Source: Pseudomonadota bacterium
GTDB lineage: Bacteria > Pseudomonadota > Alphaproteobacteria > Rhizobiales > Devosiaceae
Assembly: GCA_023391095.1 (NCBI GenBank)
Contig: JAEWBN010000017.1
Location: forward strand, 1-64,000
DNA: 64,000 nt
Direction of reading: 5' to 3'
A model generated the notes under the pieces. The model did no database searches. It saw nothing but the letters and a program-made list of their open reading frames with translations, and had not been told where the DNA came from. Shown here one piece after another: positions 16,324 through 25,810 of the stretch (position 1 is its first letter; the number at the start of each line of letters is the position of its first letter). A program made the position numbers and the translations under genes.

Positions 16324-19300
16324 ATGTCGATCGCGACGAAGAACGAACGAGGCGGCGCCCTGGCCACCCTTTTCGTCCGACGCCCCGTCATGGCGGTGGT
16401 CATTAACGCCTTGATCATGGTGGCGGGCCTCGCCGCCCTGCTCGGCATCGAAGTCCGCGAGCTGCCCAGTGTTGAGCGGCCGGTCCTGTCCATTTCGACC
16501 AGCTTCCCCGGCGCCGCCGCTGAGACTGTGGATCGCGAAATTACGGCCGTTGTGGAAGGAGCCGTGGCGCGCGTGCAGGGCGTGTCGGCGATCTCATCCA
16601 GTTCATCGGTCGGGTCGAGCCGCGTGACGCTTGAATTCTCTGAATCAACCAATCTCGACATCGCCACTTCAGACGTCCGCGATGCCTTGAGTCGAGTGAC
16701 TCGCAGCCTGCCTGAAGCGGCCCAGGAGCCGACTATCTTCAAGGCCGATAGCGACGCGCAGGCGATTATCCAACTCGCGGTGACTTCTGACACGATGCCC
16801 ATCGCCCAGTTGAGTGAGATTGTCGAAGACGTGGTGGCCGAGCGCTTGGGCGCGATCGAAGGCGTTGCCGAAGTGCAGGTCTACGGCACACGGCAATCGA
16901 GCTTCGAAATCGACGTCGATCCAGTCAAGCTCGCCAGCCGGGGCCTAACAGTTGCCGATATCCGCAACGCGGTTTCCACTATCGCGCTGGATGCCCCCGC
17001 TGGCTCGATCAACGGCCCCAACCAGAACATTTCCGTCCGCGCCATTTCGGAAGTGACTGATCCGTCCGACTTCGAGCGCCTGCCGGTGGGCAATGGCCGC
17101 GCGCTTCTCGGCGACGTCGCCACCGTGGTTTTCGATGCCGCTGCCAGCACCTCCTCCATTCGCGCCGACGGGCGTCCGGGCATTGGCCTCGGCATCGTCC
17201 GCCAGGCGCAATCGAACACGATTGCTATCTCGCAGGCCGTTCATGCCGCCGTAGAAGATCTCAACAAGACCGTCCCGGCGGGCGTCAACGTGCTGATCTC
17301 GAGTGACGAGGCCGTCTTCATCGAGGGCGCGCTGCACGAGGTGGAGATCGCGCTGATCGTGGCGCTCGTGGTCGTCATCGCCATCATTTACGTGTTCCTG
17401 CTGGACTGGCGCGCGGTCATCGTTCCGGCCATTTCCATGCCCATCGCGCTCCTAGGCGCCGTGGCCGGCATGTATGCGGCCGGTTTCTCGCTCAATATCA
17501 TCACCCTGCTTGCTCTCGTTCTTGCTACTGGCCTCGTCGTCGACGACGCCATCGTGGTTCTCGAAAATATCGTTCGCCGCAAGCATCTGGGTGCGGGGCC
17601 ACGTGCGGCCGCAGTGTTGGGCACGCAGGAAGTCTTCTTCGCAGTCATCGCCACGACACTGACGCTGGCCGCTGTTTTTGTGCCCCTCTCCTTCCTTGAA
17701 GGGCAGACCGGCCAGCTGTTCCGCGAATTCGGCTTCACACTGGCGATCGCCGTGCTGCTTTCTTCGATTGTTGCCCTATCCATGGGCCCGATGATCGCCT
17801 CGCGCTTCCTCAAGGACGATGGCGGCAAGAAGCACGTTGGCTTCATCGGCCGCATCGGACACGCCTTTGGCAGCTTTTATCGGGTGACGCTTGTTGTTGC
17901 CCTGCGCAATCCACTGGTTGTGCTGCTCATCGCGGGCCTGTTTGCCGGCTCTGCCTATTTCGTCTTTAACAATCTCCGTCAGGAAATCACGCCACCGGAA
18001 GATCGTTCGGTCATCAATGTCAGCGTGTTCGCGCCCAACACGGTCAGCCTCGACTTCGTCCGCACGCGGCTCGGACAGGTGGAGTCCATGCTGCAACCTT
18101 ACCTCGATAGCGGCGAGGCGACGTCTCTCTTCGTGCTGTCCGGCTGGGGGAATGGTGGCAACATGACTTTGAGCCTTGCCCCCTGGGACCAGCGTGATCG
18201 CAGCCAGGCCGAGATCGCCTCCGAGATCACCGCGCTTATGGCGCAGGTCCCGGGCGTTCGTGCATCGGTGCGTCAGGGCAATAGCCTTGGCATCCGTGGT
18301 GGTGGCAGCGGGCTGCAATTCGCCGTGGCTGGCTCTGACTATACCGAGCTTGCAGAAACTGCGCAGAACATCGCTGATGTCCTGACAGAAGATGGTCGCT
18401 ACGGCCGCGTCGCCGTCAATTTTGACACAAGCCAGCCCCAACTCACCCTGACAGTGGACCGCGCGCGCGCTGACGCCTTGGCCATCGACATCAATGGTCT
18501 TGCCACCACCATGCAGGCCATGATCGACGGTGCCGATGTTGGCAATGTCTTCATCAACGACACCAGCTATTCGGTGCGGATGGTGTCGACCACCAACCCG
18601 GTGAACGACCCGAAAGACCTCGAAAATCTCTTCGTGCGCGCCGGGGACGGCCGCTACGTCCCCATGTCCACCATCGCCACGATAGAAGAATCGGCGGTGC
18701 CGCCGTCGCTTCGCCGCGAACAGCAGCGCCGTGTTGTTACTGTTTCCGCAAGCCTAGAAGGCGGCTTGGCAATGGGCGACGCTTATGCACACCTACAAAC
18801 GGTGGCTGCCCCCCTCCTGCCGGCAGGAACATCACTCCTGCCGCTCGCCGAAGCCAAGACGCTGGGCGACGCGAACAACGCCCTGATGCTGACATTCGGC
18901 TTCGCGCTGGTCATCATTCTGCTGGTTCTGGCAGCCCAGTTCGAAAGCTTCTGGAGCGCGATCATTGTCATGACCACGGTACCCTTTGGTGCGGCGGCGG
19001 GCGTGTACGCGATTCTGCTGACCGGCGGGAGCCTTAACATTTTCTCCCAGATCGGGTTGGTGCTCGTGGTCGGCATCATGGCGAAGAACGGCATCCTGAT
19101 TGTCGAGTTTGCCAACCAGCTGCGTGACCAGGGTCGGTCCGTAAGGCAGGCAATCGAGGAAGCATCCAATGTACGTCTTCGTCCAGTGATGATGACCATG
19201 ATCGCCACCATCCTTGGCGGCGTACCGCTGGTGCTAGCCTCTGGCGCGGGCGCAGAAGCGCGTGCAGCACTGGGTTGGGTCATCGTCGGCGGCCTGTCAT

Positions 19301-19440
19301 TTGCCGCCATAGCCACCCTCTATCTCACCCCTGTCGCCTATCTGCTGCTGGCCCGCTTCTCTCGGCCAAAGGTCGAGGAGGAAGCACGTCTTGAGCGTGA
19401 GCTCAACGACGTTACGCCACAGCCAGGGCCTGCCGAATGA
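16324..19440 (+). CDS. RND multidrug efflux transporter, AcrB/HAE1 type
   Basis: At 1038 residues this has the normal size of HAE1 pumps. It has the twelve-helix layout with two large periplasmic loops. The first helix is near residue 20-40. The TM4 segment VLATGLVVDDAIVVLENI carries the paired aspartates of the proton relay. The cytoplasmic repeat near residue 950 reads RLRPVMMTMIATILGGVPL. The N-terminal periplasmic region opens VRELPSVERPVLSI. AGGAGACGCCC precedes the ATG. The pump forms a tripartite exporter with the adaptor upstream and an outer-membrane protein encoded elsewhere. Drug or other substrates cannot be inferred. Confidence 0.95.
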   Translation: MSIATKNERGGALATLFVRRPVMAVVINALIMVAGLAALLGIEVRELPSVERPVLSISTSFPGAAAETVDREITAVVEGAVARVQGVSAISSSSSVGSSRVTLEFSESTNLDIATSDVRDALSRVTRSLPEAAQEPTIFKADSDAQAIIQLAVTSDTMPIAQLSEIVEDVVAERLGAIEGVAEVQVYGTRQSSFEIDVDPVKLASRGLTVADIRNAVSTIALDAPAGSINGPNQNISVRAISEVTDPSDFERLPVGNGRALLGDVATVVFDAAASTSSIRADGRPGIGLGIVRQAQSNTIAISQAVHAAVEDLNKTVPAGVNVLISSDEAVFIEGALHEVEIALIVALVVVIAIIYVFLLDWRAVIVPAISMPIALLGAVAGMYAAGFSLNIITLLALVLATGLVVDDAIVVLENIVRRKHLGAGPRAAAVLGTQEVFFAVIATTLTLAAVFVPLSFLEGQTGQLFREFGFTLAIAVLLSSIVALSMGPMIASRFLKDDGGKKHVGFIGRIGHAFGSFYRVTLVVALRNPLVVLLIAGLFAGSAYFVFNNLRQEITPPEDRSVINVSVFAPNTVSLDFVRTRLGQVESMLQPYLDSGEATSLFVLSGWGNGGNMTLSLAPWDQRDRSQAEIASEITALMAQVPGVRASVRQGNSLGIRGGGSGLQFAVAGSDYTELAETAQNIADVLTEDGRYGRVAVNFDTSQPQLTLTVDRARADALAIDINGLATTMQAMIDGADVGNVFINDTSYSVRMVSTTNPVNDPKDLENLFVRAGDGRYVPMSTIATIEESAVPPSLRREQQRRVVTVSASLEGGLAMGDAYAHLQTVAAPLLPAGTSLLPLAEAKTLGDANNALMLTFGFALVIILLVLAAQFESFWSAIIVMTTVPFGAAAGVYAILLTGGSLNIFSQIGLVLVVGIMAKNGILIVEFANQLRDQGRSVRQAIEEASNVRLRPVMMTMIATILGGVPLVLASGAGAEARAALGWVIVGGLSFAAIATLYLTPVAYLLLARFSRPKVEEEARLERELNDVTPQPGPAE

Positions 19441-19947
19441 CGCAAGGCTGACGTTCGGCAGAGCGCTTGATGGGGTGAGCCATGGCGCACCCTTTTCATC
19501 AGGGGTTGGTAGCACGCGCGTGAAATGTGGGCGAGGTTGAACGCCGACCGCACCCTATGGGCCGTGGATGAGCGCAGCCGTCCGCTTTCGCAACGCATTC
19601 TGACGACTGCTTCGTAGGTGGGCGCTTCTGGAGCGACGAACACCTCGCGTGCACTGGTGGCAGCTGGTTAGCCGCTATCGTGCCGCAGGGTGTCGCCAAC
19701 ATGCGCCCCTCGAGCCTCGAGATGCCATGGTCGAAAGGACCGTTTGTCGCTCTCGGCGGCCATTGCTTAAAAGTCAATTCAGAGACGGGCTAGCCCCGGA
19801 TTCTTGGAAGCAGCCATGCACAGGGCTGTTTCGACAGGCACGGCCAAAAAACTACAGACGAATCTGCAATCGAGCCAGACGATTGCATCCTAGGTAAAAA
19901 CGGAAGAAACCGCGAACCCAACACGATTTGGTGTCGAAAAAAAGAAA
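19441..19947. other. 507-base stretch without a recognisable gene
   Basis: Short frames exist on both strands, but none has a ribosome binding site, a known motif or convincing codon use. The stretch lies between the efflux pump gene and the 3' end of a tRNA gene, which is a common integration site. I did not find an integrase fragment or a repeat of the tRNA end, so this may be decayed DNA of unknown origin. Confidence 0.4.
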
Positions 19948-20024
19948 TGGCGCGCCCGAAAGGATTCGAACCTCTGACCCCCAGATTCGTAGTCTGGTGC
20001 TCTATCCAGCTGAGCTACGGGCGC
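19948..20024 (-). tRNA. tRNA-Arg (anticodon ACG)
   Basis: The minus strand folds into a complete cloverleaf. The acceptor stem is GCGCCCG/CGGGCGC, the D arm includes GCTCAGCTGGATAGAGC, and the anticodon stem is CCAGA/TCTGG around the loop CTACGAA, giving anticodon ACG. The T arm has TTCGAAT, the discriminator is G, and CCA is encoded. In bacteria the A of ACG is deaminated to inosine to read CGU, CGC and CGA. Confidence 0.96.
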
Positions 20025-20192
20025 GCATGCCGCCTATTGGCGGTTCGGATGTGGTGTTACCCTTCCGAAGCGCGGCAAGCCATACATGGGTGTTTTGGGC
20101 ATTGCAAGCGCGCGAAGAAATTTTTCGAAAATGCCTGTGCATGAACGATCGCTTCCTCGCCCGATGTGTCGGGCTGACGGGCGTGCCTACCC

Positions 20193-21617
20193 TTACTCTT
20201 CCTGCGCAACTGGAAGGGTGATGTCGAAACGGGTGCCGCGTTCCTGGGCGACAAGCTCTATCCGCCCCCCATGCGCTTCTACCAACTCGCGCGCAATGGC
20301 CAGACCAAGCCCGGTGCCACCAGAGCGGGCAGATCCCTCGAAGGCGACGAAGAGGCTTTCGCGGGCGCGGGGTGGTAAGCCGGGACCATTGTCGGAAACG
20401 CTCACGGTGACCCAGCTATCCGTTTGGATGGCAGAGACTTCGACTCGGCTTTCACGAGCCTCGGCGCTCACCGCTTCCAGCGCTTCGCGGGCGTTTTTAA
20501 GGAGGTTGACCATCACCCTCCCGATCATTGCGGGGTCGACTGAGACGCGCTGCGACTCAACGATGTCATTGACGAAGGCAATCTGGGGATGCCCAGCCAA
20601 TCGCGCATCGAAAGCCGCCTCTTCCACCAAGGCGCGAAGGTCCACCGATTCGAATCGGGGCGCCGCCACCGATTGCCGGCCGTAATCCATCACCGACTGA
20701 GCAAAATCGATGGCCCGGTCCAGTGTGGTCACGAGCTTGGGGGCAAGTCGCTGCACCTTGGGATCGTCGAGCGTCGCCACTTGATCAGACAGCAATTGCG
20801 CAGACGTCAGCATGTTCCGCAGATCGTGGTTGATCTTGGCCACAGCCAGCCCGAGCTCGGCCAGATGCCGCCTTTGGCGCAACAGCGAGAAGATTTCTGT
20901 CTCCATCGCCGCCAGTTCGCGCTCGAGGATACCCATTTCATCGGCGCGAGGCGTCGGTGATAGAATGAGGGCGGCGTTCTCCGGAGCCTGGCGGAACGCC
21001 AGGACATTGCGGGTTAGCCGCTGCACCGGATCGATGAAAAGGCGACTGACAAGGACATAGAGCACAAAGGCGGTGATCGCCGCGATTCCGAGTGAAACAA
21101 TCATGAAGTTGCGGGAATAATCCAGCATGTCGCGCCGCAGCGGACGCTCAGGCATCAGAATTTCGACATTGGAATCGTTGAGGTCTCCCTCGCCCACGAT
21201 TCGCAAGGTTCGACCCGGGCCCGCAAGCAGAGTGTCGACCGCCCCCATGATCTGGCTGACCACATCGCGCTGACGCATATCGGCAGTGGCGACCACCTGC
21301 GGCGCGACCGGGTCGGTCAATTCGATCAGCTGGCTCTGTCCTTCCCGACGATAAACGATGGCGTCGGCCTCTGCGGAGGTCAGCAGCCTGTCGGTGAGGT
21401 TGCGGGGTAGCGACATCACATCAGGCACCGCGTCGAGGACTCGCGCGGCAACCACGCCAACCCGCAAGCGGTCCTGAAGCCAGCTGTCCCGGTATCCGGC
21501 AACGGACGGGAAATAGACCACGACTTCAACAAGCAAGATGACGCCGATGATCGTGGCGATCAGCTTGTTGGAGAGACCGGAGAACCGGCCCGGCATGGCG
21601 CTGCGCTCGTCCTTCAT
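20193..21617 (-). CDS. Orphan membrane sensor histidine kinase
   Basis: The 474-residue protein has a first membrane helix at about residues 17-38, a periplasmic sensor region of about 125 residues, a second helix at about 168-190 and a HAMP-like linker. A dimerisation/phosphoacceptor helix follows with the histidine in KINHDLRNML (near residue 262). The HATPase domain shows the N box NLLKNAREALE, the G1 box VSDNGPGLPPR and the G2 box GGTGLGLAIA. No response regulator gene is adjacent, so its partner lies elsewhere. The H box has DLR after the histidine instead of the commoner ELR. The signal it senses is unknown. It reads towards the tRNA gene. Confidence 0.88.
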   Translation of the reverse strand: MKDERSAMPGRFSGLSNKLIATIIGVILLVEVVVYFPSVAGYRDSWLQDRLRVGVVAARVLDAVPDVMSLPRNLTDRLLTSAEADAIVYRREGQSQLIELTDPVAPQVVATADMRQRDVVSQIMGAVDTLLAGPGRTLRIVGEGDLNDSNVEILMPERPLRRDMLDYSRNFMIVSLGIAAITAFVLYVLVSRLFIDPVQRLTRNVLAFRQAPENAALILSPTPRADEMGILERELAAMETEIFSLLRQRRHLAELGLAVAKINHDLRNMLTSAQLLSDQVATLDDPKVQRLAPKLVTTLDRAIDFAQSVMDYGRQSVAAPRFESVDLRALVEEAAFDARLAGHPQIAFVNDIVESQRVSVDPAMIGRVMVNLLKNAREALEAVSAEARESRVEVSAIQTDSWVTVSVSDNGPGLPPRARESLFVAFEGSARSGGTGLGLAIARELVEAHGGRIELVAQERGTRFDITLPVAQEE

Positions 21618-21714
21618 GGTGCCTCGATCTTAAGACAGCCGATATGCTGCCGTCAGCCCCACATCTCCGATTGTCGGCCGGAGTTCCCCGCGCCAACTGG
21701 CCGGGTCTTCGGCC

Positions 21715-23142
21715 CTAGAATGGCAGGTATCGCCGGAGGGCGCGGGCAGGCGTCTTCAAGGAGGATACGCGGCGAACGGGCTGATGGTTCTCAGCAAGCG
21801 CGATAATAATGCTCAAAAGGCTCGGCTCGGGCAGCGTCAGCGATGCCAGACGGTCCAGCGGTATCCCCTGTTCCATGGCAAAAGCCAGCACCGAGACGAC
21901 GTCTACCGCGCCGGGTCCAAACGCACTTGCACCCGCGATCCGGCCATTTGCGGTGACTGTCACCTTGACACCGCCAATCCCTTGCCCACGCGCCAGAGCC
22001 TCCGCATTTTCCGCGAAACTGGCCCGCAAGATCCGCTGTCCACCTTTGGGCTTGCCGCCCATGACCTCTGGGTCGCCGACTTGCGCCAGAGATGGCTGGG
22101 TCAGCACAACGCGCGGCGGCAAGGCAATAGGTTTGCCCGCCGCGCCCAAAAGCGCGTTGACGACAGCGCGCCCGTGAGCCAGGGCCTCAGGCCATTGATC
22201 GATGCCCGCCAGACCGCCGGTGACGCGAACTAGCCGATTGGTCGTCCGGCCATGGCGCCCCATCTCGAACCCCTTGCCCGTGTCAGATGGCCGGAGCTTT
22301 GCAGCATCGGAGTTGAGGTCTTTCACAGAAACGCTTCTGCAGCATGCGACGAGAACATGGGACACGTCGAGGCGCTTTTGGGACCCATCGGGCACGCGCA
22401 CGAGCACACCGATGCCCTGCGAACGCTTCTGAATGCCTTCGACGCTTGCACCGGTGCAGATCGTCATGCCCTCGCTGAGAAGACTTTGGATGAGCGCTGA
22501 AACCGCTTCCGCGTCGAACCCTGACAGCTCATGCCCATGGGGGACGACGGTGACGTCCGATCCGAGCCGGCGGTAGGCCTGCGCCAGAGCCAGCGCCTCG
22601 GCGCCTGCACCGATCACCAGAAGATGAGTGAGCTTGCGGGCGTTTTCGACAATCGAATCGGGCGTGAAAAAATCAATGTCGGCGAGGCCCTCTATCGGGG
22701 GCACGTTGGACACGCTGCCCGTGGCCAAGACAAACGCGCGCGGTTTAATTACGCTTTCACCGGCAGAGAGCGTGGCCGGATCGGAAAAGGCGGCGGGACC
22801 AACGACGACCTCGATCCCTTGAGCCTTGAGCCGCTCGTGGCTGTTCTCCGCTTTCCACTTGATCCGGAGATTGACCAGGCGCTCCTGCAGCGCTTTGAAC
22901 CGCACCTTCGGAACTACTGGGTCAAAACCGAACGTATCTCCCCGGCTCGCAAGGTGGAGAGCCTCAGCACTGCGATTGAGACCCGCCAGGGCAATCGAAA
23001 TCTCCCAGGCATCGCCGGGCTCGGGCGCACCGCGATCAACCAGCACGACGTCGGCACCGGATGCGCGAGCATGGCGTGCCAGGGTGATGCCGAGCGCGCC
23101 AGCGCCGATGATGCACAGATCGGGTCGCAAAATATCTGACAT
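21715..23142 (-). CDS. Pyridine nucleotide-disulfide oxidoreductase homologue lacking the redox disulfide
   Basis: The 475-residue protein has the two-dinucleotide-fold layout of lipoamide dehydrogenase/mercuric reductase. The FAD motif is CIIGAGALGITLARHA (residues 10-25), the second motif near 33% of the length is LLVIGAGAEALALAQAYRRLG, and a C-terminal interface domain follows. The segment that normally holds CxxxxC reads GDAWEISIALAGLNRSAEAL with no cysteine, and the C-terminal HPT/E catalytic pair is replaced around TLPEPSLLSIIIAL. The protein therefore should not run the family's dithiol chemistry. It may be a flavin-dependent reductase with another acceptor, or a non-catalytic sensor. 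It is divergent from the rpmH operon. Confidence 0.8.
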   Translation of the reverse strand: MSDILRPDLCIIGAGALGITLARHARASGADVVLVDRGAPEPGDAWEISIALAGLNRSAEALHLASRGDTFGFDPVVPKVRFKALQERLVNLRIKWKAENSHERLKAQGIEVVVGPAAFSDPATLSAGESVIKPRAFVLATGSVSNVPPIEGLADIDFFTPDSIVENARKLTHLLVIGAGAEALALAQAYRRLGSDVTVVPHGHELSGFDAEAVSALIQSLLSEGMTICTGASVEGIQKRSQGIGVLVRVPDGSQKRLDVSHVLVACCRSVSVKDLNSDAAKLRPSDTGKGFEMGRHGRTTNRLVRVTGGLAGIDQWPEALAHGRAVVNALLGAAGKPIALPPRVVLTQPSLAQVGDPEVMGGKPKGGQRILRASFAENAEALARGQGIGGVKVTVTANGRIAGASAFGPGAVDVVSVLAFAMEQGIPLDRLASLTLPEPSLLSIIIALAENHQPVRRVSSLKTPARALRRYLPF

Positions 23143-23238
23143 GGTCGCCGAAGCCGTAGGAAGGGAGCGGCATTTTATGGGATCATATGAGGCAGTTTAC
23201 AACTGCCCCTGCCCCGCCATCTCTGCGACGCTGCCGCG

Positions 23239-23267
23239 TTGACTTGCCCGCTGCTTTTCCCTATAGA
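23239..23267 (+). promoter_or_regulatory. Sigma-70 type promoter of rpmH-rnpA-yidC
   Basis: TTGACT at 23239-23244 and TATAGA at 23262-23267 are separated by 17 bases, close to the consensus for the housekeeping sigma factor. Transcription would start near 23274, giving an rpmH leader of about 95 bases. Confidence 0.7.
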
Positions 23268-23367
23268 CCCCACCAACCGGAAGGCGGCGCCGCATGCCCG
23301 CCCCCACAGGCATTTCTGCGCAAGCAGTAGAACTTAGAGGAACCGCGCGACAGCGTGGTCTGATGTT

Positions 23368-23502
23368 ATGAAGCGTACATACCAGCCCAGCAAGCTCGTG
23401 CGTGCCCGTCGTCACGGTTTCCGTGCCCGTATGGCCACCAAGGACGGCCGCGCGATTCTCAATCGCCGCCGCCGCGACGGTCGCAAGAAGCTCTCGGCCT
23501 AA
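23368..23502 (+). CDS. rpmH: 50S ribosomal protein L34
   Basis: The 44-residue, strongly basic protein starts MKRTYQPSKLVRARRHGF and ends RRRRDGRKKLSA, the classic L34 sequence and length. It is a structural protein of the large ribosomal subunit. It precedes rnpA by 14 bases, the arrangement conserved in most bacteria, and is transcribed from the strong promoter at 23239. Confidence 0.98.
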   Translation: MKRTYQPSKLVRARRHGFRARMATKDGRAILNRRRRDGRKKLSA

Positions 23503-23516
23503 GGCTTGTTGGCCGA

Positions 23517-23927
23517 ATGTCGGCCGGACAGTCTCAGCCAGACGTGAAATTGCGCCGCCTCAAGCGGCGCTCACAGTTTCTCAGAGCCGCCCGGGGCAAT
23601 CGCGCCGGGCGTTCTGCGTTTGGGCTACAGGTTGTGGCCGCTTCGGAGCCGGAAGCCGGTGTCGGCTATACGGTCACCAAGAAGGTCGGCAATTCTCCAG
23701 AACGCAATCGGATGAAACGCCGCCTGCGCGCCGCTGCGGCAGCGTGTGCGGATGACTTTCGGCCCGGACATGACTATGTGCTTCTGGCAAGACGGGAGGC
23801 GTTGAGCCTGCCGTTCCACCGACTGGTCGCCGATCTGGGCGGCCTCATTTCCCGCGTGCACGATGAAACCCGTGCGGGCACTACTCGCAACAGTCCCGGC
23901 CGCGGCCAACGGAATGACAGACAATGA
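23517..23927 (+). CDS. rnpA: Ribonuclease P protein component
   Basis: The 136-residue basic protein carries the RNR signature of RnpA (GNSPERNRMKRRLR) and the preceding GVGYTVTKKV strand. It binds the catalytic RNA of RNase P and helps mature tRNA 5' ends. The core begins at KLRRLKRRSQF; the start at ATG 23517 gives a short N-terminal extension and a later start is possible. The C-terminal tail after about residue 115 is low in conservation. Its stop overlaps the yidC start as ATGA, so translation is coupled. Confidence 0.95.
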   Translation: MSAGQSQPDVKLRRLKRRSQFLRAARGNRAGRSAFGLQVVAASEPEAGVGYTVTKKVGNSPERNRMKRRLRAAAAACADDFRPGHDYVLLARREALSLPFHRLVADLGGLISRVHDETRAGTTRNSPGRGQRNDRQ

Positions 23928-25753
23928 ACCCTGACAATCGCAATGTGGTCCTGGCGGTCGTGCTCAGCATGCTCGTCCTGTTCGGATGGCAGTTCTTCAT
24001 TGCCGGCCCGCAGTTGGAGCAGGCCCAACGCCAGGCGGAACTGCGCGCGGCTCAGCAGGCGGAGGCCGAAAGCCTTGCCCTGCCGCAGACCGGTGCCGAT
24101 GGCGCGGCCACTCCCGCCGCGGCCACACTGCAAACCTTTGCCGACCGCGACAGCGCGCTTGCCGCCAGCCAGCGCATCACCATTTCCACGGCCGACCTCG
24201 AAGGCTCGATCAACCTCACGGGCGCCCGCGTGGATGATCTGGAACTCAAGCAGTATCGCGAGACGGTCGAACCCGATTCGCCCATTATCGCCCTGCTCAA
24301 GCCCGCCGGTCTGCCCGATGCCTATTTCGTGGAGCAGGGATGGGTTGCAGCTGCCGGCTCGTCGGTAGCGCTGCCCGATAGCCAGACCGTCTGGAACGTG
24401 GAAGGCGACAATACCACCCTCACCGCCTCGACCCCCGTCACCCTCACCTGGGACAACGGCCAGGGCCTGGTTTTCCACCGTACCTTCTCGGTCGACGACT
24501 TCTACCTATTTACCGTGACCCAGACCGTGGACAACCAGGGTACGGGCGATGTGGCCCTCTTCCCTTATTCGCGCGTCGTTCGCCATGGCGATCCCAAAGT
24601 CCAGAATTTCTTCATCCAGCATGAAGGCCCCATCGGCGTTCTGGGCTCCAACAACTACGTTGCGCGCAAGTACCACGACCTGCAGAACGAACAGCAGGTC
24701 GACTTCTCCTCGACCACCGGCTGGCTGGGCATTGCCGACAAATACTGGGCCACTGCAGTTCTTCCCAAGCCCGGCACCGCCATCAATGCGCGCTTCGCTT
24801 ATTCGGCACCGAATGGCGTGCACGTCTACCAGACCAATTACGTGGAAACCCAGCCGGTCGTCGTCCCGGCTGGCGGCAGCGTCAGCCACGAAGGCTATAT
24901 CTTCGCCGGCGCCAAGGAAGAACGCGTCATTGCCTCATATGAGCAGCAATACGGCTTCGACCGACTGGAACTGCTGATCGACTGGGGCTGGTTCCACTTC
25001 CTGACCAAGCCGATGTTCCACCTGCTGACCTTCCTCTACGGCATCCTGGGCAATTTCGGCCTGGCGATCCTGGCGGTGACGGTCATCATCAAGGGCCTCT
25101 TCTTCCCGCTGGCCAATCGCTCCTACGCCTCCATGGCCGCGATGCGTCGTGTGCAGCCGGAAATGAAGTCGATCCAGGAGCGTCTCAAGGATGACCGCGC
25201 TGCCCAGCAGCAGGCCATGATGGAGCTCTACAAGAAGGAAAAGATCAATCCGCTGTCCGGCTGCTGGCCGGTGCTGATCCAGATCCCCGTCTTCTTTGCG
25301 CTCTATACTGTCATCTTCATCAGCCTCGAAATGCGCCACGCGCCCTTCTTTGGCTGGATCCAGGACCTGGCGGCACCCGATCCGACGAACATCTTCACCC
25401 TGTTCGGCCTGATCCCGTGGAATCCGACAGCGATCCCGCTACTCGGCTCGTTCCTCCACCTGGGCGTGTGGCCCGTCATCATGGGCATCACCATGTGGGT
25501 CCAGATGAAGCTCAACCCGCCGCCGCCGGACCCGACCCAGGCCGCCATCTTCAACTGGATGCCTGTGATCTTCACCTTCATGCTGGGCACCTTCCCGGCG
25601 GGTCTGGTGATCTACTGGGCCTGGAACAACCTGCTCTCGATCACCCAGCAGTGGCTCATCATGAAGCGCCACGGGGTCGAGGTGAACCTGCTCGGCAACA
25701 TCGTCGACAGCTTCCGCCGCAAGCCCAAGCCGGCCGAAGGTACCAAGAACTAG
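23924..25753 (+). CDS. yidC: Membrane protein insertase YidC
   Basis: At 609 residues this is a long Gram-negative YidC. An N-terminal membrane helix (about residues 7-25) is followed by an Ala/Gln-rich linker and the large periplasmic beta-sandwich domain to about residue 350. The conserved 60-kDa insertase core with five helices follows, recognisable by FGLAILAVTVIIKGLFFPLANRSY (split across helix 2), LSGCWPVLIQIPVFFALYTV and WAWNNLLSITQQW. It inserts and folds inner-membrane proteins with or without SecYEG. It is the last gene of the rpmH operon; a hairpin at 25769 ends the transcript. Confidence 0.97.
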   Translation: MNPDNRNVVLAVVLSMLVLFGWQFFIAGPQLEQAQRQAELRAAQQAEAESLALPQTGADGAATPAAATLQTFADRDSALAASQRITISTADLEGSINLTGARVDDLELKQYRETVEPDSPIIALLKPAGLPDAYFVEQGWVAAAGSSVALPDSQTVWNVEGDNTTLTASTPVTLTWDNGQGLVFHRTFSVDDFYLFTVTQTVDNQGTGDVALFPYSRVVRHGDPKVQNFFIQHEGPIGVLGSNNYVARKYHDLQNEQQVDFSSTTGWLGIADKYWATAVLPKPGTAINARFAYSAPNGVHVYQTNYVETQPVVVPAGGSVSHEGYIFAGAKEERVIASYEQQYGFDRLELLIDWGWFHFLTKPMFHLLTFLYGILGNFGLAILAVTVIIKGLFFPLANRSYASMAAMRRVQPEMKSIQERLKDDRAAQQQAMMELYKKEKINPLSGCWPVLIQIPVFFALYTVIFISLEMRHAPFFGWIQDLAAPDPTNIFTLFGLIPWNPTAIPLLGSFLHLGVWPVIMGITMWVQMKLNPPPPDPTQAAIFNWMPVIFTFMLGTFPAGLVIYWAWNNLLSITQQWLIMKRHGVEVNLLGNIVDSFRRKPKPAEGTKN

Positions 25754-25768
25754 AACAAGACCTTTCGG

Positions 25769-25800
25769 GCCCGCCGCACAATCGGCGGGCTTCGACTTTG
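25769..25800 (+). terminator. Terminator after yidC
   Basis: GCCCGCCG and CGGCGGGC form an 8-base stem (25769-25790) with a CACAAT loop, followed by a T-containing stretch TTCGACTTT. It lies between yidC and engB. Confidence 0.6.
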
Positions 25801-25810
25801 AGGGGCAGCC

